A DNA stretch of 64,000 nt, from contig OX442314.1 in assembly GCA_949358305.1 (NCBI GenBank), forward strand, positions 29,807,118 through 29,871,117, read 5' to 3'. The notes under the pieces were generated by a model. That model ran no database searches and was not told where the DNA came from. It saw only the letters and a list, made by a program, of their open reading frames with translations. The translations under genes and the position numbers were made by a program. Below are positions 9,937 through 19,417 of this stretch, piece by piece. Origin of the DNA: Strigamia acuminata (Eukaryota > Arthropoda > Chilopoda > Geophilomorpha > Linotaeniidae). Numbering within the stretch: position 1 is the first letter of the stretch; the number at the start of each line of letters is the position of its first letter.

Positions 9937-11684
9937 TATGACGGTTTATAAGTGCTATTTATTAATAACACGGCCGAATTTTAAGTGTTTTTTGCGAAAC
10001 CCGCATTTGTCAATGCTCCGAGTCGCCACTAGATGGCGCGATTATAATTCAGCGGTAAATTCGAATTGCGAGTTAAGAAAACTGGTAAATAAATATAAGA
10101 ATATATTTATTTGTATGAAACGACACTTTATTAGGATTAATATAAATATATATTAATAATTATTGTTCACACTAAGTGATGGGAATCTCTAGTTCAGCAG
10201 AAATGGAGATTTGATAATCCATCGATCAACCGATCGATGTGATTGGTGGATCCATTTCCGGTCCTGGGTATCCAGTTCCGGTTGTGGTGTGAATTAGCAT
10301 ATTGCTCCTCCGTATCCACTTCCGGCGATACGGGATTGGAGGGATTCGTGGAACCCATGTTCCAATTGGTTGATTGGATTAATCTCTAATCCAGTCAGGT
10401 TATATAAACCCAAACAACCGGCCATCCGGCGGCTCTGTTTGATTATTTCTGTTTGGTATTATTACTTAAGAAATTTGATTCGTTGTCCATTAAAAAACCT
10501 TTTGGTTCTTTGTTGATTTATTCACAAAGAACCGCGGCATGATTCTACCGAATCATGCAACCACCGGCAATTGAAGCCGACGTATTGGATTGTTATGTTG
10601 CATACATGTTTCAAGTTACGGTCTCGCCGAGGAGAACCTGCCTTCTGTGCAATTCAGTATCCTCCGGGCAGGATTAAGTGGTCATTTTCGGTATGAACGC
10701 ATCTCGTAACCGCAAGTAAGCACCGGAACTGTTGAGAGTTGGTTCCTTCACCTGTTGGTGCAAAAGCAGTCTGTTTCACAGTAACCACGAGTAGCACCAA
10801 GTGTTTGGCAAGCTGATTCTCATGGTATTTGGTGCCAAAGCAGTCGTTTTGTTATTAGTACCGCGAAGGGCTAAACTGCTGTGCGGAGCCGCGAGCTATC
10901 GACTCCTGTGTACGTGATACCGTCAATCGCTAGACGAACGACCGTGTTGCGGCGCAGGGGACGCTTGATACCGTTCTGCATGGCAAGGCGTTTTCTATCG
11001 ATGGCAATTGTGTGTTGCGACGGGAAGTCTAACATTTATCCTTTACGTTTATAACAGAACAATATTAACTTGGCCACAAGTTAATTAATCAAAGTCAGGA
11101 AGACTTAAAAAACAAGAATACATTGAACTCAATGTGACAAATAAGTTGACGACAACTTATCGATGAAATATCCAGTAGAAAAACTCACAACACTTATGAA
11201 TTAAATATAATTCATAATTGGAATATTGATAAGTAAATGAATACATTTACTTACACCAATATCCTCCCAAAGTTGTGGCGGTGCAGACAAAGTCAACCGC
11301 AATGCTCAGATCATTCGATTTATCGACGTGCGATAATATTACACAGCGAACCAAGGAACCAGCGAAGCCGTATCGGACTCCAGGACACAGCCATCCGGCT
11401 TAGATGACATCTATAATCAGGTCGAGCGATGGGGAAACCGCTCCCATCTCCCAGACCCGTAATGATATTATTTTAGGGCCAGTTGGCCAATTCTTTGTAT
11501 AGTTTAATAGTTGATTTAAACTTGCCAAATGTCGGCATTAGTCCTATGTATAATTTAGCTCATTTCATATTGTTTGCCAACAATAAACTGTCTTGTATTT
11601 ATCTCGTATTGTATTCACTGTTTATTTATTGCGATCTCTTCCCGGTACCATTGTTAAATGGGAGTTGTGGTCGTCACCGTCACA
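9937..11684 (+). repeat. 3' LTR of element 1 (LTR A, 1,748 bp)
   Basis: Begins TATGACGG (a G-to-A change from TGTGACGG in the other LTRs) and ends CCGTCACA. A TATA box lies at 10401-10408 and AATAAA at 11582-11587. Three ATCCA-N-TTCCGG motifs start at 10250. The first ~500 bp (U3) match LTRs B and C almost base for base; after the TATA region the match falls to clearly lower identity with several indels. The 80-codon frame found in LTRs B and C is broken here. Confidence 0.93.
10401..10408 (+). promoter_or_regulatory. TATA box in LTR A
   Basis: TATATAAA, 465 bp into the LTR; the same position and sequence occur in LTRs B and C. Transcription would start roughly 25-30 bases downstream. Confidence 0.65.
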
Positions 11685-12957
11685 TATTTTTTCCGTGTCT
11701 TTGTCTGCTCGTCGGGGCTCAAGTTCGCTATTCAGAAAAATTGGTAAGCAATTTCCTCGTGGGGTGGCGCTGAGTGTTCATTAGTCAGATGACCGACCAC
11801 GTGTTTTTCACGCTTGTGCTCGGTCGCCATTTTCCCCCACCTGTTGGACGCGTTTACCTCGTGCAATTTCAGCTGAGTTCGACAACGCATAGAATAGCGG
11901 ATTTGAGTGTTCGACGGGGCGAGGAACATTGGATTTTAGTGTATTTGTAACCGTGAGTGTGTTTATTTTTCATTTCATGGACAATTTTGTATTTTTATTC
12001 GTGAGTTAGAGTGGCGAACGCCGTCGCTCGCGCCGTCCCGACAAAACCTTATTTTTTCACGCCTTATTGTTAGAATTGTCAAGTTATTCAATTGTTTAAC
12101 TTCGTTTAGTTTGTTTTTACGCGTTGTTGGTTTTGTTTTGACATTTATACGGCGCGAGTAGGGCATTTTCGTCACTCTCGCTTTTTGAAAAACAACATGG
12201 CCGAATTTGCACTTCGTTGAGGAATTTTGTTGGGGTCACGTGACTGAGTCCTAGCCTCAATCCGGGCTTTGGCGTCCATCTTTGTTGGACTTAGAACATT
12301 TTTCTTCGCGTTTGTCTTTTGACATTTAGCCACGCGCTCGTGCTCATATTTGTTTAGAATGCCTATGCATTTACAGGACGCGTACTTTGTACTTTTCACG
12401 TTCTTGTTTGTATTCTACTTAGAAGAGCTTTGCTATTGCTTATTTGTTTGCACTTTAGATATTTTGATCTTTATTTTCAATTTATTCATGTAATGCGAAC
12501 CCATTTTTTGTGCGTATATCTTTGGCTATTTTATGTTATATACTGGGTGTTCTGCATTTTAGTTGAAGCTGTATATTGGGAGTGTGCAACTGCATTTTAT
12601 ATTAATTTGTACCTTTTCTCTGAAATTATCAAATTGTCAGTTATAGCGCTTGTATTCACCTTGTGGGTTATAGCGAGTATTTTGGAATCCGGTGCTTGTC
12701 AGCCGCCTGGATAGCAACCATGCTAGTTAGTGCTGAGGCCTATGCATTTTTCGTTTTGATTATGTTCATTTACGCGTTGCACACTTATGTAAATTTCCTC
12801 ATTAGAACCAGCGTCATAATTCCGAGCACTGTGTATTTTTTGTTTGTTCGCCATGTTTATTTGCGTTGAATTTTTGTCCATGAATTTGAATCGTTTTGCA
12901 ATTTGTTATTTGTTCATTTGTTTACATTCTTTTTGTGATTTAGAGTAGTGTGTTGTC
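11685..12957 (+). other. Flank of interrupted ORF3-like gene, T-rich, unassigned
   Basis: Sequence between LTR A and the ATG at 12958. T-rich with scattered CpG-containing words; no credible long coding frame. It ends with a pyrimidine-rich run and TTTAG (AG at 12942-12943), a candidate splice acceptor 14 bases before the ATG, mirroring ORF3 in elements 1 and 2. It is probably the spacer of an older related element. Confidence 0.4.
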
Positions 12958-14265
12958 ATGGCAGACTCGGACAGTGACAATGAGAGCCTCGACGATGTGA
13001 CAACCGATGAAGAATTTTGGGACGACGAGGGAGCGCCAGGAGCGGAAAAATGCCCAGATCCCCGTCCACGCTCTTCAACGCGACGGGGGACCTACAAGCC
13101 GCCCTACCCAGTTCCGGATTTGTATGCCGGTGGACCGATTTTGATTCCGCCGTGGCACCCCGACCATCCAAAAGAGGGAGGATTCCCTAACTTCGAGATT
13201 TGTCCCTACTGCTCGGGTTGGGGGCACATCGAGCGTGGGACCAAGGAATGCCCGGCGTGCAAAGGAAAGGGCGCCCTCCGCCGTGGCCCCTTCAAGATCT
13301 GGATGCGTCGACTCCAGGCGATGGCCCTTCGTAAGCCTTTTTGGGACAGACGGGACCTTTCACAGTTTAAGTGGCCTGAGGAGTTCCAAGTGATCCGAGG
13401 TGACGCGTACGCCACAACGCGTTTTGTCCGGCGCCACGAGACGTTTTGGAGGAACACCGTGTCGGAGGCCACGGCGGCCGGGATTAGACCTAGAAATTGG
13501 CAGTATCCGCCGATGAACTCTATTGTGCCGGTGGAGGGAGCTTGTGCACCCCCGTTGCCAGCGATGCTGCGCGGATTACCAGACGGCACGAGCTCGATAA
13601 ATGTCATCCGACATTCCAATCAGGACGAGATGCCGACCATTACGCGTCCCCTCCACTCCAGAGAGTTGCAGAAGAGGGAGGATCCCGAAACCGTGACCAG
13701 GTGGGGAACTACACCCGAGGAGGAAGAGCAGGAACGCGTGCGCTGTATCGAGGAGCGTAACGAACACTTGATTGAGGAGATCGCTCAACTTCGTCGGCTC
13801 CATCTCCACGCGGCCGCCCGCCTCCGTCGAGCCATACCACCCGACTCCACTGTGGAGATTCGAGACGTAACTGAGGCGGCGGGAGGACTTCCTGCAATCG
13901 AGGCGTCGCAACCCATTTGTGAAGTGGAAGAGTTGGCTTTGGTCCCGGTGAGGAGGGCCGCGGAGGCACCTACGATCGCCCAGGAGGTGGCCAAAATTGA
14001 GGGAGAGACCCCTGAACAGTTTTTGGCCCGGAATTGCGGTGGGTATTCGCGCCATCAACAATCAGCGCGTACTCGTTTGGAGCGTCGGGCTCTCGCCAAG
14101 ATTGCGGAGGGGCATATTCGGGGCGTTTCTGGAGGAAGGGTCGCTGGTGGCGCGCCGGCCCCGTGTAAGCGAAAGGCCATCATGCCTGCCCCCGAGCCGG
14201 ACGTCGTCCCCGGGCAGGCGACCCGTAGATTTGAGCGCCAGGCCCGGCGAAATTCGAGCCCCAGT
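12958..14265 (+). pseudogene. ORF3-like gene, 5' part, interrupted by element 2
   Basis: 436 codons from ATG 12958 up to the exact left edge of LTR B; a further four codons and a stop are supplied by LTR sequence. Visible: very acidic N-terminus (DSDSDNESLDD, then EEFWDDE); a zinc-ribbon-like C82-X2-C85-X12-C98-X2-C101 (CPYC...CPAC with following GKG, reminiscent of DnaJ-type repeats); and a charged coiled coil about 254-294. The base composition is much richer in G+C than elements 1 and 2. The rest of the frame resumes at 28474. The CP(F/Y)CS motif, acidic start and upstream splice acceptor match ORF3, so it is likely an ORF3 of a distant relative; a domesticated host gene is the alternative. 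It was open until the insertion, which implies recent function or youth. Confidence 0.7.
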
Positions 14266-14577
14266 TGTGACGGTTTATAAGTGCTATTTATTAATAACAC
14301 GGCCGAATTTTAAGTGTTTTTGGCGAAACCCGCATTTGTCAATGCTCCGAGTCGCCACTAGATGGCGCGATTATAATTCAGCGGTAAATTCGAATTGCGA
14401 GTTAAGAAACTGGTAAATAAATATAAGAATATATTTATTTGTATGAAACGACACTTTATTAGGATTAATATAAATATATATTAATGATTATTGTTCACAC
14501 TAAGTGATGGGAATCTCTAGTTCAGCAGAAATGGAGATTTGATAATCCATCGATCAACCGATCGATGTGATTGGTGG

Positions 14578-14653
14578 ATCCATTTCCGGTCCTGGGTATC
14601 CAGTTCCGGTTGTGGTGTGAATTAGCATATTGCTCCTCCGTATCCACTTCCGG
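14578..14653 (+). promoter_or_regulatory. Triplicated ATCCA-N-TTCCGG motif in U3
   Basis: Three copies at 14578-14589, 14598-14609 and 14642-14653, 75-150 bp upstream of the TATA box. The third contains ACTTCCGG, a perfect ETS-factor type core. The same triplet is present in LTR C (27001, 27021, 27065) and LTR A (from 10250). Binding is inferred, not shown. Confidence 0.4.
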
Positions 14654-14728
14654 CGATACGGGATTGGAGGGATTCGTGGAACCCATGTTCCAATTGGTTG
14701 ATTGGATTAATCTCTAATCCAGTCAGGT

Positions 14729-14736
14729 TATATAAA
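14729..14736 (+). promoter_or_regulatory. TATA box in LTR B
   Basis: TATATAAA, at the same LTR offset as 27152-27159 in LTR C. Likely core promoter of the genomic RNA. Confidence 0.65.
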
Positions 14737-14886
14737 CCCAAACAACCGGCCATCCGGCAGCTCTGTTTGATTATTTTCTGTTTGGTATTGTTACTTAAGA
14801 AATATGATTCGTTGTTCACGTAAAAAAAACCTTTTGGTTCTTTGTTGATTTATTCACAAAGAACCGTTGCATGATTCTACAGAATC

Positions 14887-15129
14887 ATGCCACCGCCGGC
14901 AATTGAAGTCGAAGTGCTGGGATCATTATGTTGCATAAATGTTACAGTTTACGGTTGCGACGCCGAAGGAGAACCCGCCGTTGTGCAATTCAGTATCCTC
15001 CGGACAGGACCATGTGGTCTTTCTCGGTATGAACGTATTCCGTTACCGCAAGTAGCATCGTTGCTGTTGAGAATTAGTTCCTTCACCGGATGGTGCCAAA
15101 GCAGTCTGTTTTACAGTAACCACGAGTAG
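14887..15129 (+). other. 80-codon open frame inside LTR B, doubtful
   Basis: ATG to TAG frame starting MPPPAIEVEV, about 150 bp downstream of the TATA box; an identical frame lies at 27310-27552 in LTR C. In LTR A only the first ~10 codons remain recognisable before the frame shifts. It is probably not a conserved protein; it could be an upstream frame in the leader. Confidence 0.2.
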
Positions 15130-15920
15130 CACCAAGTGTTTGGCCAGCTGATTCTCATGGTATTCGATGCCAAAGTAGTCGGTCTATTATTAGTACCGCG
15201 AGAGATTATACTGCTGTGCGGAGCCGCGAGCTATCGACTCCTGTGTACGTGATACCGTCAATCGCCAGACGAACGACCGTGTCGCGACGCAGGGGACGCT
15301 TGATACCGTTCTGCATTGCAAGGCGTATATTTTCTTTCGACGGCAATTGTGTGTTGCGACGGGAAGCCTAATCTTCATTTTATTTATAACAGCTAAATAT
15401 TAACTTGGCGACAAGTTGATTAACCAAGTCAGAAGACTTAATTACGATCACGATTACATCAAAGACGCAAATGTAACTGATAAGTTGATGACAACTTATC
15501 CACAAAAATATCTAAATAAGAATTCACAACTCCAATGAATTAAATATAATTCATAAGTGGAATATTGATAAGTAAATGAATACATTTACTTAAACCAATA
15601 TCCTCCCTAAGTTGTGGCGGTGCAGACAAAGTCAACCGCATTTCTCAGATCATTTGATTTATCGACGTGCGATAATTTACACAAGCGAACCAAGAAACCA
15701 GCGAAGCCGTATCGGACTCCAGGACACAGCCATCCGGCTTAAGATGACATCTATAATCAGGTTGAGCGATGGGGAAACCGCTCCCGCATCTCGGACCCGT
15801 AATGATATTATTATAGAGCCATTTGGCTAACTTGTTGTATAGTTTAAATAGTAAGTTAACTTGCCAAATGTCGGCAGTAGTCCTATGTATAATTTAGCCT
15901 TGATATTATTGTTTACCAAC

Positions 15921-15926
15921 AATAAA
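15921..15926 (+). promoter_or_regulatory. Poly(A) signal in LTR B
   Basis: AATAAA, equivalent to 28344-28349 in LTR C and 11582-11587 in LTR A. Likely used in the 3' LTR for 3' end formation. Confidence 0.5.
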
Positions 15927-16048
15927 CTGTAGGGTATTGATAATTCTGTTGTCTATGGTTTATCTCATATTGTATTCACTGTATTTGTATTTGCGATCTA
16001 TTCCCGGTACCATTGTTAAATGGGAGTTGTGGTCGTCACCGTCACACG

Positions 16049-16067
16049 TGGAGGTCCCACCGAGATT
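16049..16067 (+). other. Primer-binding site, tRNA-Gln
   Basis: TGGAGGTCCCACCGAGATT begins two bases after the LTR end. It is complementary to the 3' end (CCA plus acceptor and T-stem) of eukaryotic tRNA-Gln(UUG), which is well conserved across animals. This primes minus-strand DNA synthesis. Confidence 0.85.
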
Positions 16068-16524
16068 AGGTTGCAATTAAATTCGTTTGAATTGCAACAG
16101 TGAATATTGGAGATAAATATTTTAACTAAAAAATTAGTTAAAAGAACAGACAATTAGATTTTCAGTTTATATCTCCGTACGAAGAAAGTAAACTGATAAA
16201 ATAGAATTACGTAGTGGATTTTTCCTTCATTATTTTCGCTCGAAAATTTAAGGGATCTCGAAGACTACCAACTAATCTCACATGTGAAAGTTCCACTGAA
16301 GATTAGGATTTGCAATTAACTCGATAGAATTAAAAAAGTGAATTTTCTCGAGGAAAATGAATAATTCAAATTCTACACGAAAGAATTGCAACAAATTACT
16401 GTTAAGATCTATCACATGATGTTGAGATAAGTTTTAATCGAAGTTTTTCAAAATTCGGAGAATTGGAAATAACAAGAATTCGTAGAAGAAGTATATTTAG
16501 ATATTTGCTTTATTCTTGAAAAGA

Positions 16525-16565
<41 letters not shown>

Positions 16566-17058
16566 AAGTCTAAACATGTTTTACAAATCGCAAGAAAAAG
16601 AAAAACCTTGCAGAAAATGGAATTTCGAAGTAAGTCCAGTCTTTAAGAAAAGTTACAATAATTGGAAACAATTTACAAGAGTTGAAATGAATCTATTTTA
16701 TTTTCATACAAATTTGGGAAAATATTTACAAATAATCTCTCGAAGGAATTTTATTTTATCGGTAAATTCTAAGATTTCGAAAGGAGCGGACTTAGAAGAG
16801 AACTGTTAAACGAACATACTACGTCTGACATTTTGTGGTTGATATTGAATCAGCCAATCAGGAGCTAGGAGATCTAGGGATCCCCAGCCCCCTACTATTA
16901 AAGAAGGATCAGATCAGTTATTGATCATTCGCTTCCAGACCAGACTTACGAGACGTGCTACAGTAACTATTCTGACCGCACCAACCGATTCTAGTTACGA
17001 TTCGAAGTTTTCCCATCGCTAATTATTTTAAAGACAGATTCAATTATATTTTTATAAA
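16068..17058 (+). other. Element 2 leader with diverged repeat of the primer-site region and A-tract
   Basis: About 1 kb, non-coding. A degraded direct copy of the primer-site neighbourhood begins near 16285, sharing GATTAGG and TTGCAATTAA spacing with 16049-16085. A run of 33 A occupies 16532-16564. A 77-codon ATG frame at 16576-16809 is not preserved in element 1's leader and is probably chance. The final part (from about 16790) aligns with element 1's leader at reduced identity. Confidence 0.6.
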
Positions 17059-19395
17059 ATGGATCCAAACAATCTTCCTAACGAAGAAAAAGTGGCTGAA
17101 GAAAAGGCCGTAGAAGAAATAGTTAGCTTGGATTCAAGTTATGTAAAACTTTGTGACCAAACGGAAATGATTCCCGATGAACTCACACAGTTCTGTACGC
17201 ATTACGAACTAGATAGAACTCAGTTCAAAACCATAATCGAAGCTTCTGAATTTGTGACGAAGCGGGCGTTACGTAACATACGTATTAATCCAACTCCAGA
17301 AAAACGAGCAGAACTTTCGAAGGAGAGTTCGGCGAACCATAATTCTGGAAAGGACCCAATCCCGTCGCCAAGAGATCTGTCTGAAGAAAACAGATCACGA
17401 TCTAAAACTCCACAACGTAAGTTGGGAGATCAAGCAAGAATTAAAACTCCGTCGGTTCGTAACCAAGATATTCGAGAATTATTTCGAACATCAAGCAAGG
17501 AATCGCTTGATCAGTCCAGTTTAGGAAATAGAACTCCTCACTCCCGCAACGCCAGTTACCACAATACTCCAAGTATTTCTGAGGTAGGAGGATCCAATTT
17601 TTCAACTTTTCAACCTGAAAATGCTAAAAAGCAACCCAATCCACATATTTATACGGAGAATGGGACGAGACATTTTGCCAAACAAACCCCTAGAGGGCGA
17701 GGCAATAAATCCGCCATTCGACGGAAATTATCTCCACTACCATCTCCAGTCTTACCTCAAACTCGACAAGAACAATTGAGATTAGACGAAGTGGAAAAGG
17801 AACGAATTAGGCTGGAAGCAATTAATCAAAAACAGATTAACGACGAAAAGATTCGCCAAGATAAACTTGAAGGAGAAGTTGTCAATCAAAACGAAGTTCG
17901 TAAGTCGATAGACACAAACGATAAAATTCTAATTGATCAATTACGGGCTCAATGGCGACAGGAACACGATGAAAAGTTCCAAAAGCAACAAGATCAATAC
18001 AATAAGAAGTGGGCGGAAGTGAACAGAATTGAAGACAATCAACGCAAGCGGGAGAAAACCTTACAGGAAAGCATCCGGCTAAATCTCGCGGCGTCCACTC
18101 GGGCTAGCCATGGTAGTGAACCCCGAGACCAGACAAATCCGTCACGTGCATCTACCGATGACATTCCAAGCTCACATTTCTCGGCAGAAAGTTCTACAGA
18201 AACTAGACTTCCCTCTGACGGAACTAATATTTCATTTGACTATATTTTGAAAATGCAACAAAATATGGCCGCCCAATTCCAAAAACAATTGGATAGTCGA
18301 ATAGATACATTCGTTCAAACTCAACAAACAACTGGGCCGCAACGATCTAATAATCCAGGACCCAGTAAAGTCTTTTTCAAAGGACAAGACCTTCCAGTTT
18401 TCGATGGAAAACAGGAGGATATAGATAAATTTTTATCAGTAGCTAAAACTGTAGCTATTTCAAAGGGATTAACTCTGGACGAAATGGTTAATCAAGGTAT
18501 TCCCACCTATTTGTCCGGATTAGCCCAACAATGGTATGACGAGAATAAAACCAAGTTTACCAACTGGGAAACCTTCGTAGAATTATTTCGTGAAGAATTC
18601 GACATGATTCCAACTACTCGACTCCGAAATTTACGAAAAGTAATCCAAGGAGACGATGAACCTTTATATGAATTTCTAGTCAGATTCACTAAAGCCCAAG
18701 GATCGTACTCCGAAAGAGGAAATGTTGCCACACTTTTCGACAACTTGAATTGGACAAGTTACAATAGATTAATCGATCGAAATCTATACAGGAGCGATTC
18801 AGTAGACAAAATCTTTCAATTCGTACGAACGAATAGAGCACTCTTTGAACCCCAAAGAATTCGTACAGAAAATTCTAAGGAAATTGATAAAGTGGTATCT
18901 AACAACCAGAAGTATTCTAAAGATACCAAAAGCACGAGACCTGCTGCTCGATCCACTCAAATGATGGAAATAGAGTCGGAAGAAGAAATCATGGAAGTCA
19001 ATGAGTTGACAGAGAATAATGTATCAATGGATAATTTATTATGTGCCATGTCGGAAAATCAGACAGGGAAATGTTTTCATTGTAAACAACCAGGTCATTT
19101 CAAAAGAGAATGTCCTCTGCTTCCAAAGCGAAAATTTAGCAATAATTTCCCTGGAAATAATAATTCCAATAACAATAGCGCTAATCAGCAGCCGAACGAA
19201 TTTAAGCGACCACGCCAAAATTGGGTAACTGCCGAAGCTATTGATCAAAAAATGGAAGAGTTAAAAACTGATATGAATAACAGTATGCAAACAACGATAA
19301 GTAAGACAGTGTCGGATTTATTTAGTAAATTCTTAGACCCGAAGAACGCTACTACGGCACCAATTACTGAAACCCCACCGGTTCCAAAAAACTAG
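17059..19395 (+). CDS. gag: Gag polyprotein of element 2
   Basis: 778 residues, the same length and architecture as the element 1 Gag: polar N-terminal half, charged coiled coil about 235-345, capsid-like region about 440-600, CCHC knuckle at 672-685 (CFHCKQPGHFKREC), Asn-rich tail. It would assemble the particle and bind RNA. Changes relative to element 1 cluster at residues about 90-190 (for example SPRDLS versus SPKDLP), while the capsid-like region and knuckle show none that I noticed. The stop TAG (19393-19395) follows the slippery heptamer. Confidence 0.95.
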   Translation: MDPNNLPNEEKVAEEKAVEEIVSLDSSYVKLCDQTEMIPDELTQFCTHYELDRTQFKTIIEASEFVTKRALRNIRINPTPEKRAELSKESSANHNSGKDPIPSPRDLSEENRSRSKTPQRKLGDQARIKTPSVRNQDIRELFRTSSKESLDQSSLGNRTPHSRNASYHNTPSISEVGGSNFSTFQPENAKKQPNPHIYTENGTRHFAKQTPRGRGNKSAIRRKLSPLPSPVLPQTRQEQLRLDEVEKERIRLEAINQKQINDEKIRQDKLEGEVVNQNEVRKSIDTNDKILIDQLRAQWRQEHDEKFQKQQDQYNKKWAEVNRIEDNQRKREKTLQESIRLNLAASTRASHGSEPRDQTNPSRASTDDIPSSHFSAESSTETRLPSDGTNISFDYILKMQQNMAAQFQKQLDSRIDTFVQTQQTTGPQRSNNPGPSKVFFKGQDLPVFDGKQEDIDKFLSVAKTVAISKGLTLDEMVNQGIPTYLSGLAQQWYDENKTKFTNWETFVELFREEFDMIPTTRLRNLRKVIQGDDEPLYEFLVRFTKAQGSYSERGNVATLFDNLNWTSYNRLIDRNLYRSDSVDKIFQFVRTNRALFEPQRIRTENSKEIDKVVSNNQKYSKDTKSTRPAARSTQMMEIESEEEIMEVNELTENNVSMDNLLCAMSENQTGKCFHCKQPGHFKRECPLLPKRKFSNNFPGNNNSNNNSANQQPNEFKRPRQNWVTAEAIDQKMEELKTDMNNSMQTTISKTVSDLFSKFLDPKNATTAPITETPPVPKN

Positions 19396-19417
19396 TGGCG
19401 GGGGTCCTCGAGCCCCC
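19386..19417 (+). promoter_or_regulatory. -1 programmed ribosomal frameshift signal, gag-pol (element 2)
   Basis: A AAA AAC at 19386-19392 in the gag frame, then TAG. The GGGGG (19400-19404) and CCCCC (19413-19417) stem is identical to that of element 1. Confidence 0.88.

Larger units (their letters stand above)
1..11684 (+). mobile_element. Ty3/Gypsy LTR retrotransposon, element 1 (5' end outside window)
   Basis: Order seen: leader, gag, -1 frameshift, pol (protease, reverse transcriptase, RNase H, integrase), spacer, ORF3, polypurine tract, 3' LTR. The order RT-RNase H-integrase is that of Ty3/Gypsy. All three reading frames are open. The 5' LTR and primer-binding site lie left of the window. 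The protein-coding part is nearly identical to element 2 (14266-28469), but the leader and the downstream part of the LTR are clearly more divergent. The 3' target duplication partner cannot be checked. Confidence 0.95.
14266..16046 (+). repeat. 5' LTR of element 2 (LTR B)
   Basis: 1,781 bp, TGTGACGG...CCGTCACA. U3 carries three ATCCA-N-TTCCGG motifs and TATATAAA; AATAAA lies near the end. Nearly identical to LTR C. Its first bases terminate the interrupted frame that begins at 12958. Confidence 0.97.

Noticed and set aside
16576-16809. 77-codon upstream frame in the leader of element 2
   Set aside because: The aligned end in element 1's leader is not in the same frame; it starts right after an A-tract in AT-rich sequence.
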